Shown: positions 17,199-24,760 of the stretch, piece by piece | Layout: every line of letters begins with the position of its first letter | How positions within the stretch are numbered: position 1 is the first letter of the stretch | NCBI RefSeq assembly: GCF_021107415.1 | Contig: NZ_JAIOSW010000089.1 | Span: forward strand, 1-26,964 | Length of the DNA: 26,964 nt | Source: Desulfobacula sp. | GTDB lineage: Bacteria > Desulfobacterota > Desulfobacteria > Desulfobacterales > Desulfobacteraceae | Reading direction: 5' to 3' | Notes under the pieces: model-generated | The model's database searches: none | What the model was told of the DNA's origin: nothing | What the model saw: only the letters and a program-made list of their open reading frames with translations | Made by a program: the position numbers and the translations under genes

Positions 17199-18070
17199 TC
17201 ATATATCTACTTTGATCCACTTGGTATCAAATGTGATCGGATCCAGATCGCGGCGTGTTTCCTCAGACGCATCAGCTGGAATATAATCAGGCAAATGCAA
17301 AGCCAAAGTATGCGTGAACTCATGCAGCATACCCAAAGTCACAACTTCGCACATGGTTTCAAAATCTTCCGGCGCCTGCTTTCCCTTCCATTGCTTGGCA
17401 ACATACTTAATTAACTGCTCAAATCCCTGTGCCTGATCACCGGCCCGTTTTAAAAGCTCGGGTAGTTCCTTGCCGTAAGCTAAAAACAAAGCCAACGGAT
17501 TGAGATTGTTCAATACAGCTTTGACATACTTTTGTGGGAGTTCTCTATAAAGGGGCTTCCCACCATTCTGCTCTTGAAAAGACCTTCAGCCCTCGCATGG
17601 ATATGTAGAGCAGCATTCACCAGCAGCAGATCGCCAACTATTAGAAGAAAAAAAATAAGAAGAAATTGATTCCGGGCAAAAAATCCCTGCCGGGGTAATC
17701 TTTGTTCCTCAATAACCGGAGGAGGTTCTTTGGGAATGGATGAATATCTTTTATCCCAATAGCTCAGCTCAACGCCGGCACATTTCCAGAATTCCTCCGC
17801 ACCTTATTGGCGGTCTACTTGCCGAAGCACAAACTTAGTTTTAGTCCATGAAAAAGAAAAAGCAATTTCTAAAAAAACCTTCTCTCCGGCCTTGCCGACA
17901 ACTTCTATTGGCAGAGCCACTTTCCCAGTCTGAAAATGATAACTACCTGGAGCTAATGTCAAAATTAGGCGCTTTTCTACCAGAAGTTTAGTGATTCGAT
18001 TCCCATCACAATAAACAGGGGCTTTTCGAACCATGCCCAAAAAAAGGAAGCCTTTTTCCGGGGAGATCAA
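17199..18070 (-). pseudogene. Broken gene: beta-rich domain, membrane span and HEFTH metalloprotease-like domain
   Basis: Reading leftwards, 88 codons from a TTG at 18070 (AAGGG just upstream) reach TAA at 17804-17806. The same frame stays open for another 97 codons with no usable start near its beginning, starting GAEEFWKCAGVEL and giving a membrane segment (FLLIFFLLIVGDLLLVNAAL). Near a run of four Ts (17577-17580 on this strand) a neighbouring frame continues naturally as FQEQNGGKPLYRELP and runs to 17199 through GMLHEFTHTLALHLPD. HEFTH fits the HExxH zinc-protease motif. Restoring one T and one sense codon gives a protein of about 290 residues. The first domain faintly resembles DUF2846-type beta domains (APVYCDGNRI, LTLAPGSYHF). 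Two independent lesions favour a decaying gene; sequencing errors are the main alternative. No family is firmly recognised. Confidence 0.6.
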
Positions 18071-18102
18071 ACACCCTTGATTTTATCCGTCCCATAAACG
18101 CT

Positions 18103-18729
18103 CTATCGATACTCAACAACTCTATCGATGGAATGACGTCTTCTTTCGGGTTGTTCTTTGGCACGATACCCCAATGCCACAACCACTGCCGCTTCATATT
18201 GCTTTGTATCGATATTGAGCACCTTTTCCACCCATTCTTTTTCAAATCCTTCAATGGGGCAGGAATCAATCCCCTCGGATGCGGCTGTGGTCATGATGTT
18301 TGCAAGACCGATATAACATTGTTTGGAACACCAGGCGTAGGCGCTCATTCTGGGAAAAACTTCAGTTTCCATATGATGTTTATATTTCTCGATATAGGCT
18401 TTTGTAACATCCTGTGGCAGTCCCCGCCTCTCAAAATTGAGTTTAATATACTCATTTGACGGATCCACAAGACCCGGCTTTGAAAGAATGACAATAACGT
18501 GGCTCGCATCCGTGATCTGAGGCTGATTCCAGCAGGCAGGCCGAAGTGTTAGTTTTACGGCATCAGAGCTTATCACCAGATACTTCCAGGCTTCCAGCCC
18601 AAACGATGTGGGAGAAAGATGAGCAGCTGTAAGAATCATATCTATTTGCTCTTTTGGAATTTTTTTCCCCGGATCAAATAGTTTGCATGCATGACGAAAA
18701 TTTAATGCTTTAATTACTGGATTCATCAT
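18103..18729 (-). CDS. Nitroreductase-family NAD(P)H-dependent flavoprotein
   Basis: The 208-residue protein has the nitroreductase fold order: an N-terminal ALNFRHACKLFDPGKKIP segment (Arg for FMN phosphate), LTAAHLSPTSFGLEAWKYLV, the central DASHVIVILSK strand, GLANIMTTAASEGIDSCPIEGF near residues 135-155, and a C-terminal VVVALGYRAKEQPERRR that completes the FMN site. These enzymes reduce nitroaromatics, quinones or similar substrates with NAD(P)H; the physiological substrate cannot be told from sequence. TAAAAGGAAACA precedes the first of two adjacent ATG codons. Size is normal. It reads into the broken gene at 17199-18070, with a gap of about 30 bases, so both may have been one unit. Confidence 0.92.
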   Translation of the reverse strand: MMNPVIKALNFRHACKLFDPGKKIPKEQIDMILTAAHLSPTSFGLEAWKYLVISSDAVKLTLRPACWNQPQITDASHVIVILSKPGLVDPSNEYIKLNFERRGLPQDVTKAYIEKYKHHMETEVFPRMSAYAWCSKQCYIGLANIMTTAASEGIDSCPIEGFEKEWVEKVLNIDTKQYEAAVVVALGYRAKEQPERRRHSIDRVVEYR

Positions 18730-18838
18730 TGTTTCCTTTTATATTTTTTATGGTATATTTTTTTTAATCTGTTATATTGAAGAATACAACCTTTTATATC
18801 TTTGCATAAGAATGAAAAAAAGTTGAACCGGCTTTCAC

Positions 18839-18867
18839 TTGACTTAAACTATTAATTTTAATACAAA
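18839..18867 (+). promoter_or_regulatory. Sigma70-like promoter for the GTPase/OmpA/kinase operon
   Basis: TTGACT (18839-18844) and TACAAA (18862-18867) are 17 bases apart, with the operon's first ATG at 18931. The -10 matches only four of six positions. The leader would be about 57 bases and ends in a strong ribosome-binding site, AAAGGAGATATTTCA. The rest of the 200-base gap upstream is AT-rich with nothing else I can support. Confidence 0.4.
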
Positions 18868-18930
18868 TAAAACAATTCTTTTGTTATTTACTTATTCGTC
18901 CAACCAGATTACTGGAAAGGAGATATTTCA

Positions 18931-19560
18931 ATGAATAACACCCGCAAAGAAAAGGCCCCGGATCATCAATCGGGTCAATCTAAACGATCAGACAAAAAAA
19001 ACAGTATCCCCGGCATGGGAAGTGAGATGGCTGAAGTCGGCAATATGGATAAAATCCGTGATATTCTGTTCGGTAATCAGGCAAAGGATTATGAAAAGCG
19101 ATTTGTCAAAATGGAAAATCAATTCACCCAGGAAGCCGGCGAACTCAAAGAAGAACTGCTGAAACGAATTGACGCCCTTGAAGCCTATTTTAAGCAGGAA
19201 ATAAAAGATATCAATGCTCGTATTAAAAATGAATCAAATGAACGGACAGAATCCCAGAAAAATATTCAAAAAGAATTAACAGAATCCTTTGAATCACTCA
19301 ATAAAAAAATATTACACGAAGAAGAGAATCTGGCAAAAAAATCCACCGAGCTGAGAGATCATATTTTAGAACAGTCTAAACAATTAACCGCAGAGATACT
19401 GTCAAAATCCGATCAGGCCTCAAACAATTTAAAACAAACCGCCCGGGAACTTGATGATGCAAAGGTGAACCGTTCAGATCTGTCCGGCTTTTTTCTTGAA
19501 CTTGCCATGCGGCTTTCCAACGATGACAGCATCGGTTCATCAAGGAACCTGAAAGAATAA
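18931..19560 (+). CDS. Coiled-coil protein, first gene of the GTPase operon
   Basis: This soluble 209-residue protein has no signal peptide or membrane span. After a polar, disordered-looking head (residues 1-45) comes DKIRDILFGNQAKDYEKRF, then a long heptad-patterned helix (about 65-185) rich in Glu, Lys and Leu, and a short C-terminal segment NRSDLSGFFLELAMRLSND that ends the helix and looks like a docking element. AAAGGAG gives a strong ribosome-binding site. The following OmpA-family gene begins 36 bases later. It is probably a cytoplasmic scaffold for the OmpA-like protein or the GTPase encoded in the same operon; this is inference from gene order, and the function of the family is unknown to me. 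Confidence 0.8.
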   Translation: MNNTRKEKAPDHQSGQSKRSDKKNSIPGMGSEMAEVGNMDKIRDILFGNQAKDYEKRFVKMENQFTQEAGELKEELLKRIDALEAYFKQEIKDINARIKNESNERTESQKNIQKELTESFESLNKKILHEEENLAKKSTELRDHILEQSKQLTAEILSKSDQASNNLKQTARELDDAKVNRSDLSGFFLELAMRLSNDDSIGSSRNLKE

Positions 19561-19596
19561 TTCAACAACCGCCAACAGGGAGTGAAGGCATTTGAC

Positions 19597-21330
19597 ATGA
19601 GTTCAAAAGCTGGTGGAAGCGAGACTCTTGATGTATTAAAGGATTTATTGCTCAAGGATGAAAAAGAGCAAATCCAACGGATAGAAAATCGTCTGGATGA
19701 TCCCATGGTGCGGGCAAAAGAGATCAGTCAGTCCCTGGCGGAAGCCATATCCTTATCTATAATGAGCCACAATAAAATATCCCGTGTCCTCCAACCCGTG
19801 ATTGATGATTCAATAAAAATATCTGTTAAAAACAATCCCAAGGCCTTGGCAGATGCCATATCCCCTGCACTTGGCCCGGGGATTCGCAAAGCCATCACAT
19901 CGACCATCATGGGAATGATCCAATCCCTTAACCATGTTTTGAACCATAGTTTTTCCATTCAGGGTATTAAATGGCGGTTTGAAGCATTTAGAACCAGAAA
20001 ACAATTTGCTGAAATTGTTATGCTGCACACGCTTTTATACCAGGTTGAGCAAATATTCTTAATCCACCGGGAATCGGGTATTGTTCTGGAGCATGTGGTG
20101 GCTAAAGATATCATAATCCAGGATCCGGATCTGGTGTCGGGCATGTTGACGGCAATTCAGGATTTTGTAAATGATTCTTTTCATACTGATGCCCACGATG
20201 ATCTTGAAACACTGCGGATGGGATCAGATCGAAGTGTCTGGATTGAAAATGGAGAGCATGCCCTGATTGCAGCTGTGATAAGAGGGACTCCTCCTGTTGA
20301 TCTGCGCATAAAATATCGGGAACTGATTGAAGAAATCCATATTAAGGCAGGCTCAGCCCTGGAAAAATTTGATGGTGACCCATTACCCTTTTCAATCTTC
20401 AGGGAACACCTGAAAGACGGATTACAATCCCAGGAAAAAAAGAATCAAAAAAGAACATCACCCCTGCTTTGGTGTACCTTTATTATTATTCTATCGATAG
20501 TGGGCATATGGGGATTCACCATTTTTAAGACTCATCAGCTCTGGCATCAATATTTAAACAGGCTTGAAACTCAAAAAGGCCTGATCATACTGTCTACACA
20601 AAAAAAAGAAGGGAAATATCAAATTTACGGTCTTCGCGATCCAATGGCAAAGGATCCCCGGAACTTGCTCCAAAAAAAAGAAAAAGAACACTTGGCAATT
20701 ATAAGCCATTGGGAAGCCTTTTACAGCCTCGACCCTGAATTTGTTTTCAACCGGGCCCAACAAATACTAAACCCTCCTTCAACTGTAAGCTTAGCACTAT
20801 CCGGGAACATCATTATTGCCAAAGGACAGGCTTCACAGGCATGGATTGAGACATTTCAAACAACAGCATCTACACTCCCGGGAATCCATGGGTTTAACGA
20901 CGATATGATCAAAAATATTGATAAGAAAAAACTCGATATTATCTTAAAAAAGCTCAGGGCAATTAAAATTTATTTTGAAAGCAATAGTACAAAATTCATT
21001 AAAGGACAGGAAAATGTATTGGCTCAGGCTTTCAAGACGATTCAAAACATCCAGACACTTCAGTCCAAATTAAAAAACCCTATCCAGATTGCTATCCTGG
21101 GGCATACCGATTCATCCGGAACTGAAAAGGTGAACCAGCGACTGAGCAGGAACAGGGCTGAAAAAATTTTTAACTATTTAATCGTCAAAGGCATCAATCC
21201 AGTCTTCCTTACCATATCCGGTGTTGGCACTAAAAACCCTTTGATAAAAGAAACCAGTATGAATGATAGACAATATAACAGGGCAATTACTTTTAAAACG
21301 TTTTACAACCCCTCAACACAAGGCAGTTAA
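19597..21330 (+). CDS. Inner-membrane protein with periplasmic OmpA peptidoglycan-binding domain
   Basis: I start it at ATG 19597, with GAAGG eight bases upstream; a GTG at 19582 has none. There is no signal peptide. Residues 1 to about 285 are soluble and helical, followed by one membrane span (about 288-310, LLWCTFIIILSIVGIWGFTI). After the span comes a periplasmic region with YQIYGLRDPMAKDP and a PPSTVSLALSGNIIIAKG BON-like strand pattern. The C-terminal 120 residues form an OmpA domain (IYFESNSTKFIKG, then ILGHTDSSG near residue 502 and RLSRNRAEKIFNYL), with the Asp and Arg that bind diaminopimelate. It is therefore predicted to link a large cytoplasmic domain to the cell wall. The GTPase gene begins four bases after its stop. 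Confidence 0.87.
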   Translation: MSSKAGGSETLDVLKDLLLKDEKEQIQRIENRLDDPMVRAKEISQSLAEAISLSIMSHNKISRVLQPVIDDSIKISVKNNPKALADAISPALGPGIRKAITSTIMGMIQSLNHVLNHSFSIQGIKWRFEAFRTRKQFAEIVMLHTLLYQVEQIFLIHRESGIVLEHVVAKDIIIQDPDLVSGMLTAIQDFVNDSFHTDAHDDLETLRMGSDRSVWIENGEHALIAAVIRGTPPVDLRIKYRELIEEIHIKAGSALEKFDGDPLPFSIFREHLKDGLQSQEKKNQKRTSPLLWCTFIIILSIVGIWGFTIFKTHQLWHQYLNRLETQKGLIILSTQKKEGKYQIYGLRDPMAKDPRNLLQKKEKEHLAIISHWEAFYSLDPEFVFNRAQQILNPPSTVSLALSGNIIIAKGQASQAWIETFQTTASTLPGIHGFNDDMIKNIDKKKLDIILKKLRAIKIYFESNSTKFIKGQENVLAQAFKTIQNIQTLQSKLKNPIQIAILGHTDSSGTEKVNQRLSRNRAEKIFNYLIVKGINPVFLTISGVGTKNPLIKETSMNDRQYNRAITFKTFYNPSTQGS

Positions 21331-21334
21331 AAAA

Positions 21335-21832
21335 ATGATCAAAAAAAAGATTTGCATGCTGGGTGCATTTGCTGTTGGTAAAACCAGTCTTGTTCAAAGA
21401 TATGTCCACAGCCTCTTTTCAGACAAATATCATACAACGGTTGGGGTAAAAATAGAAAAGGCGCAAGTGCGATTGGAAAACACCGATGTTGATCTTATTA
21501 TCTGGGATCTGCACGGAGAAGATGAATTCCAGCATGTCCGGCTTTCTTACCTGAAAGGGTCTTCGGGTTGCATTTATGTGGCTGACGGTACACGCAAAAC
21601 AACATTGGCAACCGCCTTGAATTTAAAAGAAATTGTAGAGAACACAATTGGGAAAATTCCTTTTATCCTTGTTGTAAACAAACTGGATTTAAGAGACCAA
21701 TGGGAGATAGACCCTTTAACACTGGAGGATATCCGGGAAAAGGGAACCATTGTAATTCAAACCAGCGCAAAAACAGGAGACGAGGTTAAAGAGGTGTTTC
21801 AATTACTGACAAAAAAAATGATGGATAAATAA
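21335..21832 (+). CDS. Ras/Rab-like small GTPase
   Basis: The 165-residue protein is a compact G domain: P-loop GAFAVGKTS (10-18), switch I YHTTVGVKIEKA (Thr34 or Thr35 for Mg), G3 WDLHGED with Asp58 and Gly61, base-recognition NKLD, and G5 TSAK. It resembles eukaryotic Rab/Ras and bacterial MglA-type proteins, with no lipidation cysteine at the C-terminus (KKMMDK). In the G3 motif, His60 stands where Ras has Ala59 and Glu62 where it has the catalytic Gln61. The earlier in-frame ATG at 21263 lies inside the OmpA-like gene and is not used here. It is the third gene of the operon, one base before the hybrid kinase ATG. It probably acts as a GTP-dependent switch for the membrane-anchored protein or the kinase; no MglB/roadblock activator gene is in view. 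Confidence 0.9.
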   Translation: MIKKKICMLGAFAVGKTSLVQRYVHSLFSDKYHTTVGVKIEKAQVRLENTDVDLIIWDLHGEDEFQHVRLSYLKGSSGCIYVADGTRKTTLATALNLKEIVENTIGKIPFILVVNKLDLRDQWEIDPLTLEDIREKGTIVIQTSAKTGDEVKEVFQLLTKKMMDK

Positions 21833-21833
21833 A

Positions 21834-23960
21834 ATGCCGGATTCTACAACCTTGATTTTAGAAAAAATTTGTTTTCAGGTCCTTAAGGATTGTGCACTTG
21901 CCTATTTTGTTACAGACAATCTTGGAAGAATCACTCAGTGGGGGGGTAACCTTTCAGGTTTAAACATACCAGCACCTGAAAAAGAAACCCATATTTCAGA
22001 CTTGCTCCTTTTTATGGAAGGTATTCTGCCGTTAAAAAGCAAATCAATGGAATTTTCCTGCATAAAAATGCCTTCCAAGGTGGGTGTGGACGCACTCCTC
22101 TTTAAAATTGACAACGGTTACGGCCTGATCGTCTGGGATACAAGGAAAAAAGAAGAATACCTGACACGAACACAGCAGGAATGCAATGAACTCAGTCTGC
22201 TGATCGAAAAACAAAAAAACCGGATCATTCACTTTGCTGATAAAGACACCCAGGGAAAATATAAAAATTTTTTAGAGGATTTCTTCCAGGCATTAAACTT
22301 TGTTGTCCTGGAAATGAATGACCAAGGCCATTTTGTGTTGATCGGCAGACCGCCGTTATGGGTAGAACAAATTCCCCAGTCAAGCCAGATCCTTGCAGGA
22401 CAGGCATATAAAGAAGATGCCTTCAGTTTCCTTGGAAATTTTATTCAGGAAGCAAAATCCAGATGGTTAAAAAACCATACCAGAAGTTTTAAATCAGGCA
22501 TCTGGATTGAAAAAGACCATACAGATCAAGAATTTTTATTTGAAGCAACTGCAGTGGATATCCATGGAAGAAAACTGTTAATCATCGCCCATGATGTCTG
22601 CCACCCCAATGAAAAACAATCCATTATCCAGAAGGGAAGAGATCTTGCTCTGCATTATCATAACCTTAAACGGTCCGACCAAAAACTTAAAAATATGCAT
22701 GATGAACTGGAATCGCGTGTTAAAAAAAGGACAAAAGCTCTTGAAGAGGCAAACCTAAAACTTGCCAATGAGTTAAAAGAACGAAAAAAAGTTGAGAAAG
22801 AGCGTGAAGAAGTATTCAGACAATTGCGTCAATCCCAGAAGATAGAAGCTATCGGAACGCTGGCTGGAGGCATTGCCCATGATTTTAATAATATCTTATC
22901 CGGAATCATCGGCTTTACCGAATTATCCATATTAGAGGCAGAAAGCGGATCAAAATTAAAACAGCGGCTTGAAAAGGTTCTCCACGCATCCGACCGGGCA
23001 AAGGAACTGGTTCGACAGGTCCTGACATTCAGCCATGAAACCAGCTATGAGAAAAGACCCTTAAAATTAAAATTGATTGTCACAGAAGTTCTCACTCTTT
23101 TGCGAGCCTCGCTTCCATCATTCATTGATATTGAAAAAAATCTGCAAAGCAATTCCTATATCCTTGCTGATCATACCCAGATACACCAGGTGATTATGAA
23201 CCTGTGTACCAATGCCTGGCAGGCCATGAAAGAAAAAGGCGGCACTCTTAGAATAGAACTTGACGATATTGATATTAACCCGGAAGACCCTATAGAAAAA
23301 TGTAAATCAATTTCAGGCCGACACCTTGTTTTAACCATTAAAGATACCGGGTGCGGGATACCACCGGATGTGATCGAAAGAATTTTTGATCCGTATTTTA
23401 CAACAAAAGATAAAGACAAAGGGACAGGACTTGGGCTTTCTGTTGTTCATGGCATTATCACTAAATGTAACGGATGTATTACAATAAACAGTCAAGTAGG
23501 AAAAGGAAGTGAATTTCAAATATATCTTCCGTCATTTGATGCACAAAATGAGGCTAAAACAATAGAGGAACCCATACCTTTAGGGAATAATGAGACAATT
23601 TTGTTTATAGATGATGAATCCTTTCAGACTGAGGCGGCCGAACAGCTTCTGCCTCGATTGGGATACCGCGTGGTGACAAGCAATGACAGCATCAAAGCGT
23701 TGAATCTTTTTTTAAATGAGAAAGAAAATTTCGATCTTGTCATCACGGATATGACCATGCCAAAGATGACGGGCAAAACTCTTGCCAAAAAAATTCTAGA
23801 AATTGAACCGGACATTCCTGTTATTCTCTGTTCAGGATATAGCGATGATATTCATCCGGATATATTAAAGGATATTGGAATAAAAGAATATTTAATGAAA
23901 CCCATTGGAATGAAAGACCTGGCCCATGCTGTTAAAAATGCTTTGCAAAAAAATGAATAA
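21834..23960 (+). CDS. Hybrid sensor histidine kinase with C-terminal receiver domain
   Basis: This 708-residue protein has no membrane span, so it should be cytoplasmic. An N-terminal PAS-like domain (about 10-105: ALAYFVTDNLGRITQWGGNL, ending GYGLIVWDTRKKEE) is followed by a second PAS-like region (about 145-260), a long coiled coil (280-335), a HisKA domain with GGIAHDFNN (His349), and an ATPase domain with N-box NLCTNAWQAM, DTGCGIPPD and GTGLGLSVVHG. A receiver domain closes it (DLVITDMTMP, phosphoacceptor Asp639; LMKPIG Lys). No separate output domain is present, so the phosphate must go to another protein. Its ATG is one base past the GTPase stop, with only a weak ribosome-binding site, so translational coupling is likely. 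The cytoplasmic sensor region could respond to the GTPase; that is inference. Confidence 0.93.
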   Translation: MPDSTTLILEKICFQVLKDCALAYFVTDNLGRITQWGGNLSGLNIPAPEKETHISDLLLFMEGILPLKSKSMEFSCIKMPSKVGVDALLFKIDNGYGLIVWDTRKKEEYLTRTQQECNELSLLIEKQKNRIIHFADKDTQGKYKNFLEDFFQALNFVVLEMNDQGHFVLIGRPPLWVEQIPQSSQILAGQAYKEDAFSFLGNFIQEAKSRWLKNHTRSFKSGIWIEKDHTDQEFLFEATAVDIHGRKLLIIAHDVCHPNEKQSIIQKGRDLALHYHNLKRSDQKLKNMHDELESRVKKRTKALEEANLKLANELKERKKVEKEREEVFRQLRQSQKIEAIGTLAGGIAHDFNNILSGIIGFTELSILEAESGSKLKQRLEKVLHASDRAKELVRQVLTFSHETSYEKRPLKLKLIVTEVLTLLRASLPSFIDIEKNLQSNSYILADHTQIHQVIMNLCTNAWQAMKEKGGTLRIELDDIDINPEDPIEKCKSISGRHLVLTIKDTGCGIPPDVIERIFDPYFTTKDKDKGTGLGLSVVHGIITKCNGCITINSQVGKGSEFQIYLPSFDAQNEAKTIEEPIPLGNNETILFIDDESFQTEAAEQLLPRLGYRVVTSNDSIKALNLFLNEKENFDLVITDMTMPKMTGKTLAKKILEIEPDIPVILCSGYSDDIHPDILKDIGIKEYLMKPIGMKDLAHAVKNALQKNE

Positions 23961-23983
23961 ACAAAAAAAATATCCCCCATAGC

Positions 23984-24760
23984 TTATAGTTCTATGACCT
24001 TCCCGGGTTGATCAGGCCTTGCGACATGCAAGGCAATATTTGAGGCATTCAGACTTTTGGAGACTTCCAGGAAAGCTTTTTGGGGGCAATTATTTTCTTC
24101 ACTCAAATGGGCAAGAATGACGTGTTTCAGACCATCCGTTTTCAGTTCCGATACCAGCATTTTTGCATCCATATTGGATAAATGACCGGTTCTGCCCTTG
24201 ATCCTCTGCTTGAGATGCCATGGATAGGAACCGTTAATAAGCATTTCAGGATCATGGTTTGATTCAAGATATAAGATATTGCTATTTTTCAAATGCTCTT
24301 TTACAAGACTTGTGGCGATGCCAAGATCGGTGGCTATACCAATTTTCTGGTTCTTGTATTCAAGTGTCAACCCGACAGGATCTTTTGCATCATGGGAAAT
24401 GGAAAACGGGGTGACCAGCATCTGATCTATTTTAAAGGGGATACCGCACTTAAAAAAACACAAATTTTCAATTTTACCAAGGTTTGAACATGCCTGCCAG
24501 GTCTTTTGTGTGATATAAACAGGGAGTTTAAATCGACGGCTCAATATTCCTGCACCTCTTACATGATCGGAATGCTCATGGGTAATGATGATGGCCCTGA
24601 GGCTTTCAGGATCAACATTTATTTTGTTCAACCGCCGTTCAATTTCAACCCCTGAAAGCCCGGCATCAATCAGAATGGAAGTGTTATTACAGGATACAAA
24701 AAGACTGTTCCCCTTGCTGCCGCTGGCAAGGGGACAGATACAAAATGAATTATTTGTCAT
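23984..24760 (-). CDS. Metallo-beta-lactamase-fold hydrolase, WalJ/YycJ type
   Basis: The 258-residue protein opens with [16 protein letters not shown] and has the metal-binding motif [10 protein letters not shown] (about 60-70), later metal ligands in SISHD and [10 protein letters not shown], and a closing [11 protein letters not shown]. These follow the YycJ/WalJ family, associated in other bacteria with exonuclease activity in DNA repair and cell-wall control. The ATG at 24760 lies within the last codons of pnp, overlapping by 11 bases, so it should be translated from the pnp message. Length is normal and all metal residues are present. It converges with the kinase gene, with 23 bases between stop codons. 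Confidence 0.88.
   Translation of the reverse strand: MTNNSFCICPLASGSKGNSLFVSCNNTSILIDAGLSGVEIERRLNKINVDPESLRAIIITHEHSDHVRGAGILSRRFKLPVYITQKTWQACSNLGKIENLCFFKCGIPFKIDQMLVTPFSISHDAKDPVGLTLEYKNQKIGIATDLGIATSLVKEHLKNSNILYLESNHDPEMLINGSYPWHLKQRIKGRTGHLSNMDAKMLVSELKTDGLKHVILAHLSEENNCPQKAFLEVSKSLNASNIALHVARPDQPGKVIEL

Noticed and set aside
17106..17414. 102-codon plus-strand open frame opposite the HEFTH region
   Set aside because: Most of it mirrors the minus-strand HEFTH frame, and the translation has no family features.
17804..17806. Programmed stop-codon read-through in the broken gene
   Set aside because: TAA is not used for selenocysteine or pyrrolysine, no recoding element is visible, and a second lesion downstream makes decay simpler.
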